A stretch of DNA of 64,000 nt from Bifidobacterium sp. (lineage in GTDB: Bacteria > Actinomycetota > Actinomycetes > Actinomycetales > Bifidobacteriaceae), in the NCBI GenBank assembly GCA_022640915.1, contig JALCCT010000002.1, forward strand, positions 62,001-126,000, given 5' to 3'. The translations under genes and the position numbers were made by a program. Shown piece after piece: positions 42,022 through 50,668 of this stretch (position 1 is the first letter of the stretch; each line of letters opens with the position of its first letter). The notes under the pieces are model-generated. The model was not told the origin of the DNA. It was given only the letters and a program-made list of their open reading frames with translations, and searched no databases.

Positions 42022-43266
42022 CTATGCCGCAGCATGCGCTAGTTCCCGTATTCCGGCGACCGCAGTATCCGCAGTAGGCACCGCATCCGCAGCCGTCGCC
42101 AGGTCGGCATTTGCACTCGCCTCGTCATCTGCCCCGACCAGCGGTTCGGGCGTGGTCGCTTCGACGACATCCGCATAGCCGTGCGCTCGCATCCACCCGT
42201 CATCGAAGATCTTGTCGAGATAGCCGCGGCCCGAGTCGGGCAGCAGCACCACCATGAGATCATCGGCAGAAAGCTGATGTTCGCGGGCGTATTGCACGGC
42301 CGCCGCAACTGCCATGCCAGAGCTTCCTCCAACCAGCAGGCCCTCCTCGCGAGCTAGGCGTCTGGTCATCCAAAAAGCCTCGTTGTCGCTGATCTGCACA
42401 ATCTCGTCTGGGACCGAGCGGTCGAAAGCCTTGGGATAGAAGTCTTCGCCCACCCCTTCGATGTCATAGCCGTGCACATTCGCAGGGTCAGAGTAGATCG
42501 AGCCTTCTGGGTCGGCGCCGACGACTGTCACTGCACCGTGCGAAACCTCTTTGAGATAGCGCCCGGTGCCCGAGATCGTTCCGCCGGTGCCGATGCCGGC
42601 GACGAAATGGGTGACGCGTTGCCCGCTGTCACGCCATATCTCAGGCCCCGTGGTTTGGTAATGACTCAGCGGGCCGTTGTCGTTGGAGTACTGGTTCGGC
42701 TTGAATGCGCCGGGAATCGTGTGTGCGAGCCGCTCGGAGACCTGATAGTACGATCTCGGATCCCCCGGCTCCACATTCGTCGGTGTCACCACGACTTCAG
42801 CGCCATACGCGCGCAGCACGGCTCGCTTGGATTGCGAGACTTTGTCAGGCAAGACGAATATGGTTCGGTATCCGCGCTGCTGGGCCACCAGGGCCAGTCC
42901 TACGCCGGTGTTGCCACTAGTCGGCTCGACGATAACGCCTCCGGGCTTGAGCTGCCCGGAACGCTCAGCGGCCTGGATGATGCGCTGCGCAATACGGTCC
43001 TTGCTTGAGCCGCCAGGGTTGAGATATTCGATTTTCACAGCGATGGTTGCGGCGATATCGCTTGCGATGCGATTCAGCCGAACTAGCGCAGTGTCGCCTA
43101 TCAGCTCGGTTACCGAGCCGTAAATAGCCGAGCCGCCATTGGCTGGATCATAGGCGAGCGAGGAATGGGGCTGCGCTGGGCTGGGGTCCTTGTCAAAGGC
43201 TGAAGAATCAGCCCCGCCAGTAATCATGTCGCCAAAATATGTATCGATGAAATAAGAAGTCATCAT
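42022..43266 (-). CDS. Cystathionine beta-synthase-like enzyme (O-acetylserine lyase fold)
   Basis: The 414-residue fold-type II PLP enzyme has the PLP lysine in NPGGSSKDRIAQRII (K89), the PLP-phosphate loop EPTSGNTGVGLAL and GIGTGGTISGTGRYLK. The segments GADPEGSIYSDPANVHGY and EGVGEDFYP and the tail LPDSGRGYLDKIFDDGWM are diagnostic of cystathionine beta-synthase rather than cysteine synthase. Regulatory CBS (Bateman) domains and a haem domain are absent. The ~47-residue N-terminus and the ~45-residue Ala/Thr-rich C-terminus are unusual additions. ATG 43266 lacks a strong ribosome binding site. Together with metB it would make cysteine from homocysteine and serine. Confidence 0.9.
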   Translation of the reverse strand: MMTSYFIDTYFGDMITGGADSSAFDKDPSPAQPHSSLAYDPANGGSAIYGSVTELIGDTALVRLNRIASDIAATIAVKIEYLNPGGSSKDRIAQRIIQAAERSGQLKPGGVIVEPTSGNTGVGLALVAQQRGYRTIFVLPDKVSQSKRAVLRAYGAEVVVTPTNVEPGDPRSYYQVSERLAHTIPGAFKPNQYSNDNGPLSHYQTTGPEIWRDSGQRVTHFVAGIGTGGTISGTGRYLKEVSHGAVTVVGADPEGSIYSDPANVHGYDIEGVGEDFYPKAFDRSVPDEIVQISDNEAFWMTRRLAREEGLLVGGSSGMAVAAAVQYAREHQLSADDLMVVLLPDSGRGYLDKIFDDGWMRAHGYADVVEATTPEPLVGADDEASANADLATAADAVPTADTAVAGIRELAHAAA

Positions 43267-43810
43267 GTCTCGTTTTCTCGATGGGCCAGATGCTCATCGC
43301 CTGAAAAATGCAAATATTCAATGGTTGGAATGTGCTTGGCACTATCGGTTGCAAGGATTTGCAGCGGATATGGGATTATGCGATGCCAGAATTGAAGACG
43401 GGGCGCGAACGAACGACGTGACAATGCGAAACAATGATATTGCGAATGAAACAGGCATCATACAGGATGCGAACGTGTACATCGGCGAACCAGAATACCG
43501 GCCATGCATGCTGCCACACATACGCAACGCAACAAGCCAGTTGCATCGTCATCAACTCAAGGTAATGAACAAATAAATCAGCTCAACGCCATTGTCTCTT
43601 CAATTATGCGTCGTCACCCGTCCGCTTTCGTCGGCGTCGGTCAGAGACAACAACATAAGAGATACGTCATGTCCGCCACCATAGCACACCATGCCATACG
43701 TTCAAAACCACACTTGCGTGACGAAGCAAGCACACCAAAACAGGCGAGCCGAGCGCCGGCGAAACCGCCTCGTTGCGCGTATCCTGTGCCACTCGGCGAA
43801 CCCGCTGTAT
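43267..43810. other. Intergenic region upstream of the CBS-like gene
   Basis: About 540 bases between the ABC permease stop and the CBS-like start, both minus strand. I saw no credible gene; a 103-residue plus-strand frame (43265-43576) has no similarity or ribosome binding site. It should hold the CBS promoter and the terminator of the GntR-ABC operon. Confidence 0.3.
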
Positions 43811-45901
43811 TTATTGGGCTTTTTCGGCGTCCATGAGCTTGTCCGAGGCTTTCACCAAGCGCTCGTAATATCCCTTCGCCTTGAGCCAAGCGATGCTGCG
43901 CGAGTATTGCTTGGTCACGCCGTAATAGAAGACGATTTCGAATGGAGCGTCGCCGATCGCACTGGAACGCGTAGTAGGCTCGGCAGCCAAACCTGGGATG
44001 TCGTTCGCTCTGCCATCAGCATGTGGATTCTTGATGACGAACTGCAATCCGAGCAGATATTGTCTGTTTGCAGTCTTTGCGGTGCTTGAACCGTCGGGGA
44101 CCGCCATATCAGCACTGCTCTGTGCAGGCAGCGCCTCGTAATCCTCATCCAGCAGCGCGGCCAAGGTCTGAGCGTCCTTCGAATCGAAGTCGAGCTCGCC
44201 GTAGGATATCCCATCAAGGGAATAGGTATGGATGCTGTCGCCCATGGTTCCGCCGACAGTGAACGATTTCAGATTCTCGTATCCTACCATGCGATTGATG
44301 CTATTGGCCTGCCGATAGCCGCGCGAGTTGAGCAGATTCACATAATGCTCGCTGCCCAGCAGAAAATCGCCGTCGACTGTGTACTCTCGGCGCAGTGTGG
44401 AGCGCGGCGAAAGCGCGAATCCCGACGCCAGCCGGTAATCGATATCCAAAGGAACAGACCAGTCCGAATCAACTCGTTTCGCGGAGTTTTCGTTTGTTTT
44501 TTGGGATCGTTGCTTTAGAATCTGCCCGTGCAGGGCGCGCAGTTGCGCGATTGACTCCGAGTCACTCAGGGTTATGTCCCGTCCTTGGAACGAGTAATCG
44601 TAGGGCAGCATGGGCAAATCGGCGAGGTTCGCTGTCGCCGACAGCACGCTTGCCTGGCTGGGTATGCGCTGCTCGTACCCGGTCACGTCTACGGTCGTCA
44701 TGGTTAGAAACAGCGCAGCAGTCACCACGAAGACGCCAAAACGCCTGAGACTGAGCATGGTAAAGATCTTCGTGCTCTTGCGCAGCATCATGGTAATGAC
44801 CACAAAGCAGACGGAGCCGCCGATCACAGCGCCGACCAGGAAAAGCCCTCGCGAAGGCCGAGGCGGCTGCGTGCTGTCGATGGCGATGAACACGAACCCC
44901 AACAGACACATACCCAGAAAGGCCACAAGCGTGGATACACCGACCTCGAAGCCGCGGAAGGCCACTGCGTCTCCGGCCCGCTCCGAACGAAATGATCGGT
45001 AGAGCATGCCTGCGCCGATGATCGCGGCGACACTCACAACGAGGAAAACAAGCAAAGCTCCCACGTTGTCCAGATGAGTGCCGTTGAGCACGAGATATCC
45101 GATAGGATGCAGCCAATCCGCATAATCGAAGTTCACCCGGGGAAACCCGAAAAGGAATGTTCTCAGCATGTTGGCGGCAATGAAATAGAGCGCGACCGCG
45201 ATGATGTTCAGTAGTATCGCGACGACGAAGGCGATGCCCGCGTTACCGGTTATCACACTCGCCAACACGCAGAGCGCATAGACGAATGCGATGACGATGA
45301 CGCTCACTAGCAGCCACCGGAGCAGCGTGCCGATGTCGTGGGGGGAAGCACCTGGCTGAGACGAGTAATCGATGCCGAACAGGCCATTGTTTCCTGTGGC
45401 ATGACTCATGAAATCGTGTAATCCGAAGCGCACGAAGGGCAGCAAGCTTAACGCGAGCAGCAGCCACGGAACAATCACCAGCACCAGCCCCGAGAGCATA
45501 TTGCTGGCGAACAGCGCTGTGCGAGTGATAGGAAGGGCGTGAATCGTATTGGTCTTGCCTGTGGAATCAAGGTAACGGAACAGCATCACCGCAATCAGCA
45601 TAGGAAAGACAATCAGATAGCCCACAAACCCGATATTGGCGTTTTCAAGAGACGTGCTCAGCATTCCCGGACGCGAACCCGGGCTGCTCAGTAAGAGTGC
45701 GATCGGGCCGGAGACGAGCAGAACCGCCAGGCCGACGAGAGCAAGCGACCACAGGCGTCTGAAATTCTCCACAACAATCGCTGCGCTAACGAGCGTTCCC
45801 GCGCTTCTCTTGGGATCGCTACGAGCTGCTACTGCAGCAGCAGGATTGCCTGCTGCTGGCGGGTTCGCCGCGACGACTTCGTAAGATCGACGTATACTCA
45901 T
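43811..45901 (-). CDS. ABC transporter membrane protein (YtrC/D-like)
   Basis: The 696-residue membrane protein has at least nine hydrophobic spans, concentrated in residues ~45-420 with a further one near 390. The C-terminal third is hydrophilic and probably extracytoplasmic. It begins the ABC-2-like part with VENFRRLWSLALVGLAVLL and contains RYLDSTGKTNTIHALPITRTALFASN. It resembles the permeases coupled to YtrA/YtrB systems (cell-envelope-stress or acetoin-linked ABC transporters in Bacillus). The substrate is unknown. It overlaps the ATPase gene by 4 nt and is the last cistron of the operon 47258-43811. Confidence 0.85.
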   Translation of the reverse strand: MSIRRSYEVVAANPPAAGNPAAAVAARSDPKRSAGTLVSAAIVVENFRRLWSLALVGLAVLLVSGPIALLLSSPGSRPGMLSTSLENANIGFVGYLIVFPMLIAVMLFRYLDSTGKTNTIHALPITRTALFASNMLSGLVLVIVPWLLLALSLLPFVRFGLHDFMSHATGNNGLFGIDYSSQPGASPHDIGTLLRWLLVSVIVIAFVYALCVLASVITGNAGIAFVVAILLNIIAVALYFIAANMLRTFLFGFPRVNFDYADWLHPIGYLVLNGTHLDNVGALLVFLVVSVAAIIGAGMLYRSFRSERAGDAVAFRGFEVGVSTLVAFLGMCLLGFVFIAIDSTQPPRPSRGLFLVGAVIGGSVCFVVITMMLRKSTKIFTMLSLRRFGVFVVTAALFLTMTTVDVTGYEQRIPSQASVLSATANLADLPMLPYDYSFQGRDITLSDSESIAQLRALHGQILKQRSQKTNENSAKRVDSDWSVPLDIDYRLASGFALSPRSTLRREYTVDGDFLLGSEHYVNLLNSRGYRQANSINRMVGYENLKSFTVGGTMGDSIHTYSLDGISYGELDFDSKDAQTLAALLDEDYEALPAQSSADMAVPDGSSTAKTANRQYLLGLQFVIKNPHADGRANDIPGLAAEPTTRSSAIGDAPFEIVFYYGVTKQYSRSIAWLKAKGYYERLVKASDKLMDAEKAQ

Positions 45902-46815
45902 TTGTTCCCCCTGTCGAGTTCGTAGATGAAGATCTCTTCGAGCGTCAGCGGTATGCGGTCAAAGAGAACCGGTTTGGCCGTTGCCACGAAACGGTCGAGC
46001 TCCTGCTGGCTGTTCCTGACGATGAGGAAGTCGACCGAGCCGCTGGACCATTGCTTAAGCACATTAAGGTCGCGGTACACGTCGATGCCCGTGCGTGCGG
46101 CGGACCCCTGCTTATCGGCTGTCCCTCCTACATTGCTGCCAAACGACACTTGCAGCTTGTGAGTATCGGATTTGAGATCATCCAGATCCCGTTCGATGAA
46201 CACCTTGCCATGGTTGATGGCGCAGATGCTGTCGCAGAATCCTTCCATCTCGCGCAGATTGTGCGAGGAGATGACGGTGGTCATGCCTCGGTCGGCCGAT
46301 GCGTCGACGATCAGCTCCCAGATGCATTGGCGCACCAGCGGGTCGAGTCCGTCGATCGGCTCATCAAGGATGAGATAGTCCGGCCCGGTCGCGAATCCGA
46401 GCGCGAAGACCGCCTGCTTGCGCATGCCTTTCGACATGCGAGAGATGCGCTTATCACGGTCCAGCTGGAAATGCTGCAGCGTGACGTCGAGGATCGCGGC
46501 GTTCCAATGCGGGAACATGCGGCTGAAGAACCGCGCCAGTTCGTTGATGGTATACGGACCATAAAATGCCAAATCGTCGGGTATATACCACAGCCGTTGC
46601 TTGATAGCCGGATTCTCGTACACCCGGGCTCCGTCGAACATGATGGTACCGGTGTCCTGCCGCGTCACGCCGCACAGCATGTTCAGGATGGTGGTTTTAC
46701 CCGATCCGTTGGTGCCGACGAGGCCGTAGATCGATCCGGAGTTGACGGTCATATCGATATTGTCGATAGCTCGCAGACCATCGAAAGATTTGCTTACCGA
46801 TTTTACCTCTATCAT
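45898..46815 (-). CDS. ABC transporter ATPase (YtrB-like)
   Basis: The 305-residue ATPase has Walker A GTNGSGKTTI, Walker B DYLILDEPIDGLDP and the switch His in TVISSHNLREM. The usual LSGGQ signature is replaced by RMSKGMRKQAVFALG, as in MK-type exporters and YtrB. It energises the 45901-43811 membrane protein. It overlaps the GntR regulator and permease genes by 4 nt each (ATGA), so the three are translationally coupled. Confidence 0.92.
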   Translation of the reverse strand: MIEVKSVSKSFDGLRAIDNIDMTVNSGSIYGLVGTNGSGKTTILNMLCGVTRQDTGTIMFDGARVYENPAIKQRLWYIPDDLAFYGPYTINELARFFSRMFPHWNAAILDVTLQHFQLDRDKRISRMSKGMRKQAVFALGFATGPDYLILDEPIDGLDPLVRQCIWELIVDASADRGMTTVISSHNLREMEGFCDSICAINHGKVFIERDLDDLKSDTHKLQVSFGSNVGGTADKQGSAARTGIDVYRDLNVLKQWSSGSVDFLIVRNSQQELDRFVATAKPVLFDRIPLTLEEIFIYELDRGNK

Positions 46816-47258
46816 CGCGCGTCTCCTTTGACTTTGGCGTGATTGGCGTGTGCGGCTGCGGCCCGATCAACCGATGTCAGCTTCGGCTCCACCGTTTGCA
46901 CGAGTTCATCCACCATGCGGGCGAAAACCTGCCTATCGGGTATCAGCAGACGCAGTTCGCGCAGCGAGTCGGCAAGTTTCGACCGCGTCTCGTTGATGAG
47001 CCCGTCGTCGGGCGTGATATCTTGCGGAGCGTACGCGAAGCTGCCAACGCCGGACACGGTGTAGATATACCCCTGTGATTCCAGTTCCCTGAATGCCTTC
47101 TGCACAGTGTTCGGGTTGACGGTGAGCTGCTTGGAGAGCTCGCGCACGGACGGCAGTTTGGAGTCCGGAGCGATCACGCCGCTGAGGATCTGCTCCTTGA
47201 TGCCGAATATCACCTGCTCGTATATCGATTTGCGGCTCTTGAGATCGATATCTATCAT
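46812..47258 (-). CDS. GntR-family regulator (YtrA subfamily)
   Basis: The 148-residue repressor has an N-terminal winged helix (SIYEQVIFGIKEQILSGVI; LPSVRELSKQLTVNPNTVQKAF; GYIYTVSGVGSF) and a short C-terminal dimerisation segment, the size typical of the YtrA subfamily rather than FadR/HutC. YtrA regulators control an adjacent ABC transporter operon by autoregulation. ATG 47258 follows AAAGG by 8 nt. A matching operator overlapping the -10 box lies upstream (47310-47334). Confidence 0.93.
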   Translation of the reverse strand: MIDIDLKSRKSIYEQVIFGIKEQILSGVIAPDSKLPSVRELSKQLTVNPNTVQKAFRELESQGYIYTVSGVGSFAYAPQDITPDDGLINETRSKLADSLRELRLLIPDRQVFARMVDELVQTVEPKLTSVDRAAAAHANHAKVKGDAR

Positions 47259-47309
47259 CCCGGGAACCTTTCTGTGCGAGTTGCCCTACACACCTCATCA
47301 TACATACTG

Positions 47310-47334
47310 AGTGTATTATATCACATAATACGCT
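47310..47334 (-). promoter_or_regulatory. YtrA-type operator overlapping the operon -10 box
   Basis: AGTGTA (47310-47315), 13 nt, then TACGCT (47329-47334). As I recall it, the Bacillus YtrA site is AGTGTA-13 bp-TACACT, so this differs at one base. Its core GTATTAT-ATCAC-ATAATAC (47313-47331) is a perfect palindrome. A minus-strand -10 TATAAT (47320-47315) lies inside, so repressor binding would block transcription of the GntR-ABC operon. Confidence 0.75.
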
Positions 47335-47342
47335 TCAGGATC

Positions 47343-47732
47343 GTGCGGACGGTATACGCCTATTCCCACGACCAGCGCGACAATCTGGGCATTCTCTTGT
47401 GGACGCACTCGACTGATACAGCAGAAAACCCCGACGATTTCATGTCGCTCAACTACAGCGATACCAAAATCGAAGCGTTCCTAAATTCCACCATCGCCGT
47501 GCTCACGGAGACGATTCTCGGCAAACATAAGGTCCATGGCTATGCTTTGCGACACCCTAGAGAGCAGTCGATGCTGGCGAGCATGCTGATCGACGCCGTG
47601 CAGAATGAGCTGTCGTGGCCGCAGACGCCCGAGGTGGACTACGACAGGGAAAACATGATCGAGGACACCGCCGACATCATCATCTCGATGGTGAAACGAG
47701 CAGAGATGAAACGAACAGCTAGCGCCGAATAG
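47343..47732 (+). CDS. Hypothetical protein
   Basis: A ~129-residue frame with no family I recognise; acidic, largely helical by eye, no membrane segment or signal peptide. It starts with RTVYAYSHDQRDNLG and includes ALRHPREQSMLASMLIDA. The start is uncertain: GTG 47343 (AGGA just upstream) or ATG 47442; a longer frame from 47274 would overlap the GntR promoter and operator. It faces the AAA ATPase gene convergently (18-nt gap). It could be a decayed fragment of a larger gene. Confidence 0.45.
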   Translation: MRTVYAYSHDQRDNLGILLWTHSTDTAENPDDFMSLNYSDTKIEAFLNSTIAVLTETILGKHKVHGYALRHPREQSMLASMLIDAVQNELSWPQTPEVDYDRENMIEDTADIIISMVKRAEMKRTASAE

Positions 47733-47750
47733 ATGCGCCGCGTTCCTGAC

Positions 47751-48578
47751 TCATTCAAACAGCCTGCGCAGCAAGGTCTCGCGCCGGTTCACGAACAGCT
47801 CGGTGACGCGATAGCTGTCGGTATCCTCCCAATCGCAGAGCTGCAAGCCATGTTCGCCGAACTCGAGGATCCGCGCCCCGGGCATCCCAAGCAGAATCGG
47901 CGAATGAGTGACGATGATAAACTGCGCTCCTTTGTCGGCGAGCTCGTGGATCCTGACCAGCAGGGCGAGCTGACGCTGCGGCGAAAGCGCGGCCTCAGGC
48001 TCGTCCATCAGATATAATCCAGCGCCGTCGAAGGCGTTGAAAAACGACAGGAAGCTTTCGCCGTGAGACTGCTCATGCAAGTCACGATTGCCGTAGTGCG
48101 CATCGTATTCGATGGCTTTCGTGGCGACGTTGAAGAAGCTTTCGGCGCGCAGGAAATAGCTTGACTTGCTACGCGCCTGGTCGCGTACCAAGGTCAGCGC
48201 AGACCCCAGCTCGGACACATCGTCATAGGTCGAGAAGCGATAATTGAGCGTGCCGCCTTCCGGGTTGAAGCCGTATGCCACGGCGATGGCCTCAAGCAGC
48301 GTGGATTTGCCGGTGCCGTTCTCGCCGCAGAACATTGTCACCGGAGAATCGAAACGCAACTCATCGAGCGATGCGAGCGCCGGAATGCGGCGCAGATACG
48401 AATCCGCGCCAATCTGCGACCAGTCGATCATGATGCCGCGCACGAAAGCCCGCGAAGCCCTATCCCCCATTAACGCGTCCTCGTGGTACATGTCTACAAC
48501 CTTACTCGTCAGGTGTTCACAGCCGACCCTCTCCTGCATTTTCTGTCGTGCAAATCGCCCTGTACCTATGATGCGCAC
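47751..48578 (-). CDS. AAA family ATPase (ABC/RecF-like)
   Basis: A ~246-275-residue ATPase related to RecF/ABC-type and OLD-like proteins: Walker A CGENGTGKSTLL, an ABC-like LMDEPEAALSPQRQLALL (Walker B plus D-loop), and the switch TVTHSPILLGMPG (as IVTHSPILLGMPG). It is a soluble stand-alone domain of unknown target; relatives act in DNA repair or anti-phage modules, but no partner gene is next to it. The start is uncertain: 48578, 48539 or 48491 (MYHEDALMGDRA). Confidence 0.8.
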   Translation of the reverse strand: MRIIGTGRFARQKMQERVGCEHLTSKVVDMYHEDALMGDRASRAFVRGIMIDWSQIGADSYLRRIPALASLDELRFDSPVTMFCGENGTGKSTLLEAIAVAYGFNPEGGTLNYRFSTYDDVSELGSALTLVRDQARSKSSYFLRAESFFNVATKAIEYDAHYGNRDLHEQSHGESFLSFFNAFDGAGLYLMDEPEAALSPQRQLALLVRIHELADKGAQFIIVTHSPILLGMPGARILEFGEHGLQLCDWEDTDSYRVTELFVNRRETLLRRLFE

Positions 48579-48663
48579 GCTCGCCCCTTCGCTGTTCGCA
48601 TGGCCAAGACTAGGATCATACAGCCCCTACCGCTCGTGCATGGCATCGCTTAGGGTAATGGGT

Positions 48664-49656
48664 ATGAAGATTATCGAAAAACAGCCGGAGCGCACCGATC
48701 TGCCACTCGTTGTCGTTCCCAATATTGTCGGTGCCATGCTGGAGCCGTTCACTAGCACGTTGGGTCTCTTGCATGACGTCGCTCGCGTACGCATCTACAC
48801 CGAACCAACGCTTGACGACGATACGCTAGTCAAGCGCATGGAGGGCGCCAAAGGCGTTGTTGTCATCGGCTTCCATGTGAGCGATGCAATGCTAAATCGC
48901 GTCAGCGATCATGTCGAATGCTTCGCGTTCGGCGGCACCGGCGTCGCAAGCTACATCAATCTCATAGCGACCCGCGAACGTGGCATCCGGGTGTGCAACG
49001 TCGTACATTACGGCAACGGCGCGGTGGCCGAGCATACCGTCGCATTAATGATGGAGCTGGCACGCCACGTTGGCCGGATGGACGCCGCGATGCATGTCGG
49101 CGGATGGCACGGCGAAGACGGTGTTTCACTGGAAGATAAGACCATCGGGCTGGTCGGGTTCGGCGGCATCGGACAGCAAGTGGCCCGCATCGCGCGGGGC
49201 TTCGGCATGCAGGTCTTGGTCTGGGACTCGCATCTTGACGCCCAGGCTGCTCATGATCTGGAGGCCACACCGGTAGCAGATCTGGGCGAACTCTTCGAAA
49301 GCTCCGGTGTCGTCAGCCTGCATCTACCGCTGCTGCCGGAGACCGCCGGGCTGATCACTACGGAACAACTGAACCGGTTGCAGCCAGGAACTCTGTTCAT
49401 CAATACTGCGCGCGCAGAAGTCATCCAACCAGGCGCACTGACCAGCCGCCTTAAGCTTGGCGACATCAGCGCCGGGCTGGACGTATTTGATACCGAGCCG
49501 CTGGCCGATGACGATCCATTGCGCACAATGCCCAATGTGGTGCTCACCCCACATGTCGCGTGGCGAGCCGAAGCCGCCTACACCAGCCTCACCAAGCAAC
49601 TCTCACAGTCGCTCGCCGCATATTTCAAGGGCGAATCCTTCAATATCGCAAACTAA
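48664..49656 (+). CDS. D-isomer-specific 2-hydroxyacid dehydrogenase
   Basis: A ~330-residue NAD-dependent oxidoreductase of the phosphoglycerate/D-lactate-dehydrogenase family: IGLVGFGGIGQQVA (NAD site), PLLPETAGLITTEQL, LFINTARAEVI (conserved Arg), LDVFDTEPLADDDPL (Glu) and the catalytic His in LTPHVAWRAEAA. The substrate is not readable; SerA-type (3-phosphoglycerate) or D-hydroxyacid both fit, and no serine-pathway partner is adjacent. ATG 48664 was chosen (AGGG 8 nt upstream; 48658 is an alternative). A long upstream frame to 48244 is an artefact overlapping the AAA ATPase gene. Confidence 0.87.
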   Translation: MKIIEKQPERTDLPLVVVPNIVGAMLEPFTSTLGLLHDVARVRIYTEPTLDDDTLVKRMEGAKGVVVIGFHVSDAMLNRVSDHVECFAFGGTGVASYINLIATRERGIRVCNVVHYGNGAVAEHTVALMMELARHVGRMDAAMHVGGWHGEDGVSLEDKTIGLVGFGGIGQQVARIARGFGMQVLVWDSHLDAQAAHDLEATPVADLGELFESSGVVSLHLPLLPETAGLITTEQLNRLQPGTLFINTARAEVIQPGALTSRLKLGDISAGLDVFDTEPLADDDPLRTMPNVVLTPHVAWRAEAAYTSLTKQLSQSLAAYFKGESFNIAN

Positions 49657-49781
49657 AGCCTGTGTCGTGGGTTGTAGCTCTCGCCTGATTACGCTAAAAC
49701 GGCTTGGGCTATATTCGATGCAATACTGTTCATACCCCAGAACGTCATCAACACGCTCTATTTGGGTAGGCGGGAGTAAGA

Positions 49782-49838
49782 AAGTGCCTTACCGTCGTTT
49801 TGGAATTACTCCAGCGAGGCGGCGTCGATAAGGCACTT
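49782..49838. repeat. 10-bp inverted repeat spanning the stop of the second dppF-like gene
   Basis: AAGTGCCTTA (49782-49791) and TAAGGCACTT (49829-49838) are perfectly complementary; the stop codon (49808-49806) lies in the 37-nt loop. The right arm is coding. Possible terminator or 3' structure for the second dpp operon, between convergent genes. Confidence 0.45.
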
Positions 49839-50663
49839 GGTGTAGTCATGCTTCGGGTGCTCGAGGATGGCGACGGTCGGGCCTGACTCAACGATGCGCC
49901 CCTCATGTAGCACGACGATTCGTTCAGCGAGGCGACGTGCTACACCGAGATCATGGGAGACCGTGATCAAAGCCATTTCCGGGCGCGCATGGCGCAATGC
50001 CGTAAATGAGCCGAGGATCTGCAGCCGAGCAACCACGTCGATAGCGCTCATCGGCTCATCGGCGACAAGTAGCGCCGGATTAGTGACCATGGCGCGTGCG
50101 ATGGCGACGCGCTGCGCCTGACCACCGGAAAGGTCAATCGGGTAGCGAGCCATGAACTGAGCCGGTTCCAACCCAACCTGTTCCAGCGCTGATTCGGCCG
50201 CAACAGCCATCGCTTTGCGGTCACGAATTCCAGCGGCGAACAACGGCTCGGTGATCGAACGCGCAACGGTCCAGCGTGGATCGAGTGAGGCGAAAGGATT
50301 CTGTAGCACGAGGCCGGATTCTTGGCGCAGTAGCTGCCAGCCAGGAGAACGCCTGCCATGAACAACCTGACCACGGTACTCTACCGTTCCTAAATCGGCA
50401 CTGTCCAGCCCCAGCAGAATGCGGACAAGCGTCGATTTACCAGATCCTGATCCGCCGATAATCGCCACGGATTCTCCCTGGGCAACAGCTAATGACACAT
50501 CGCAAAGGGCTCGACGGCAATCGGTGCCACGATTGAAACGCTTGCTGATATGACCGACACGCATTATCACGGCATTGTTATTGGCAGCGCTCTCGAGAGC
50601 GTCGTCAGTAACAATTCTGCCCGTGGGCGTTCCATTAGCCACAAAACTGGAGCCGTTATTCAC
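49806..50663 (-). CDS. Second peptide-type ABC importer ATPase (DppF-like)
   Basis: The 285-residue ATPase has GGSGSGKSTL (Walker A), Q-loop VLQNPFASLDPR, signature DLSGGQAQRVAIARAM, Walker B LLVADEPMSAID and switch VSHDLGVA. The C-terminal HPKHDYTKCLIDAASLE is OppF/DppF-like. The start codon appears to be GTG 50663 (GAGG 3-4 nt upstream; AAGGAG 11 nt upstream); ATG 50564 would be closer to the family start. It is the last cistron of the second dpp operon. Confidence 0.9.
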   Translation of the reverse strand: MNNGSSFVANGTPTGRIVTDDALESAANNNAVIMRVGHISKRFNRGTDCRRALCDVSLAVAQGESVAIIGGSGSGKSTLVRILLGLDSADLGTVEYRGQVVHGRRSPGWQLLRQESGLVLQNPFASLDPRWTVARSITEPLFAAGIRDRKAMAVAAESALEQVGLEPAQFMARYPIDLSGGQAQRVAIARAMVTNPALLVADEPMSAIDVVARLQILGSFTALRHARPEMALITVSHDLGVARRLAERIVVLHEGRIVESGPTVAILEHPKHDYTKCLIDAASLE

Positions 50664-50668
50664 GTTCC

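Noticed and set aside
43265..43576. 103-residue plus-strand frame upstream of the CBS-like gene
   Set aside because: Starts within the CBS start region, no ribosome binding site, no recognisable features.
48244..48663. N-terminal extension of the 2-hydroxyacid dehydrogenase frame
   Set aside because: It overlaps the AAA ATPase gene antisense and has no similarity; translation most likely begins at 48664 (or 48658).
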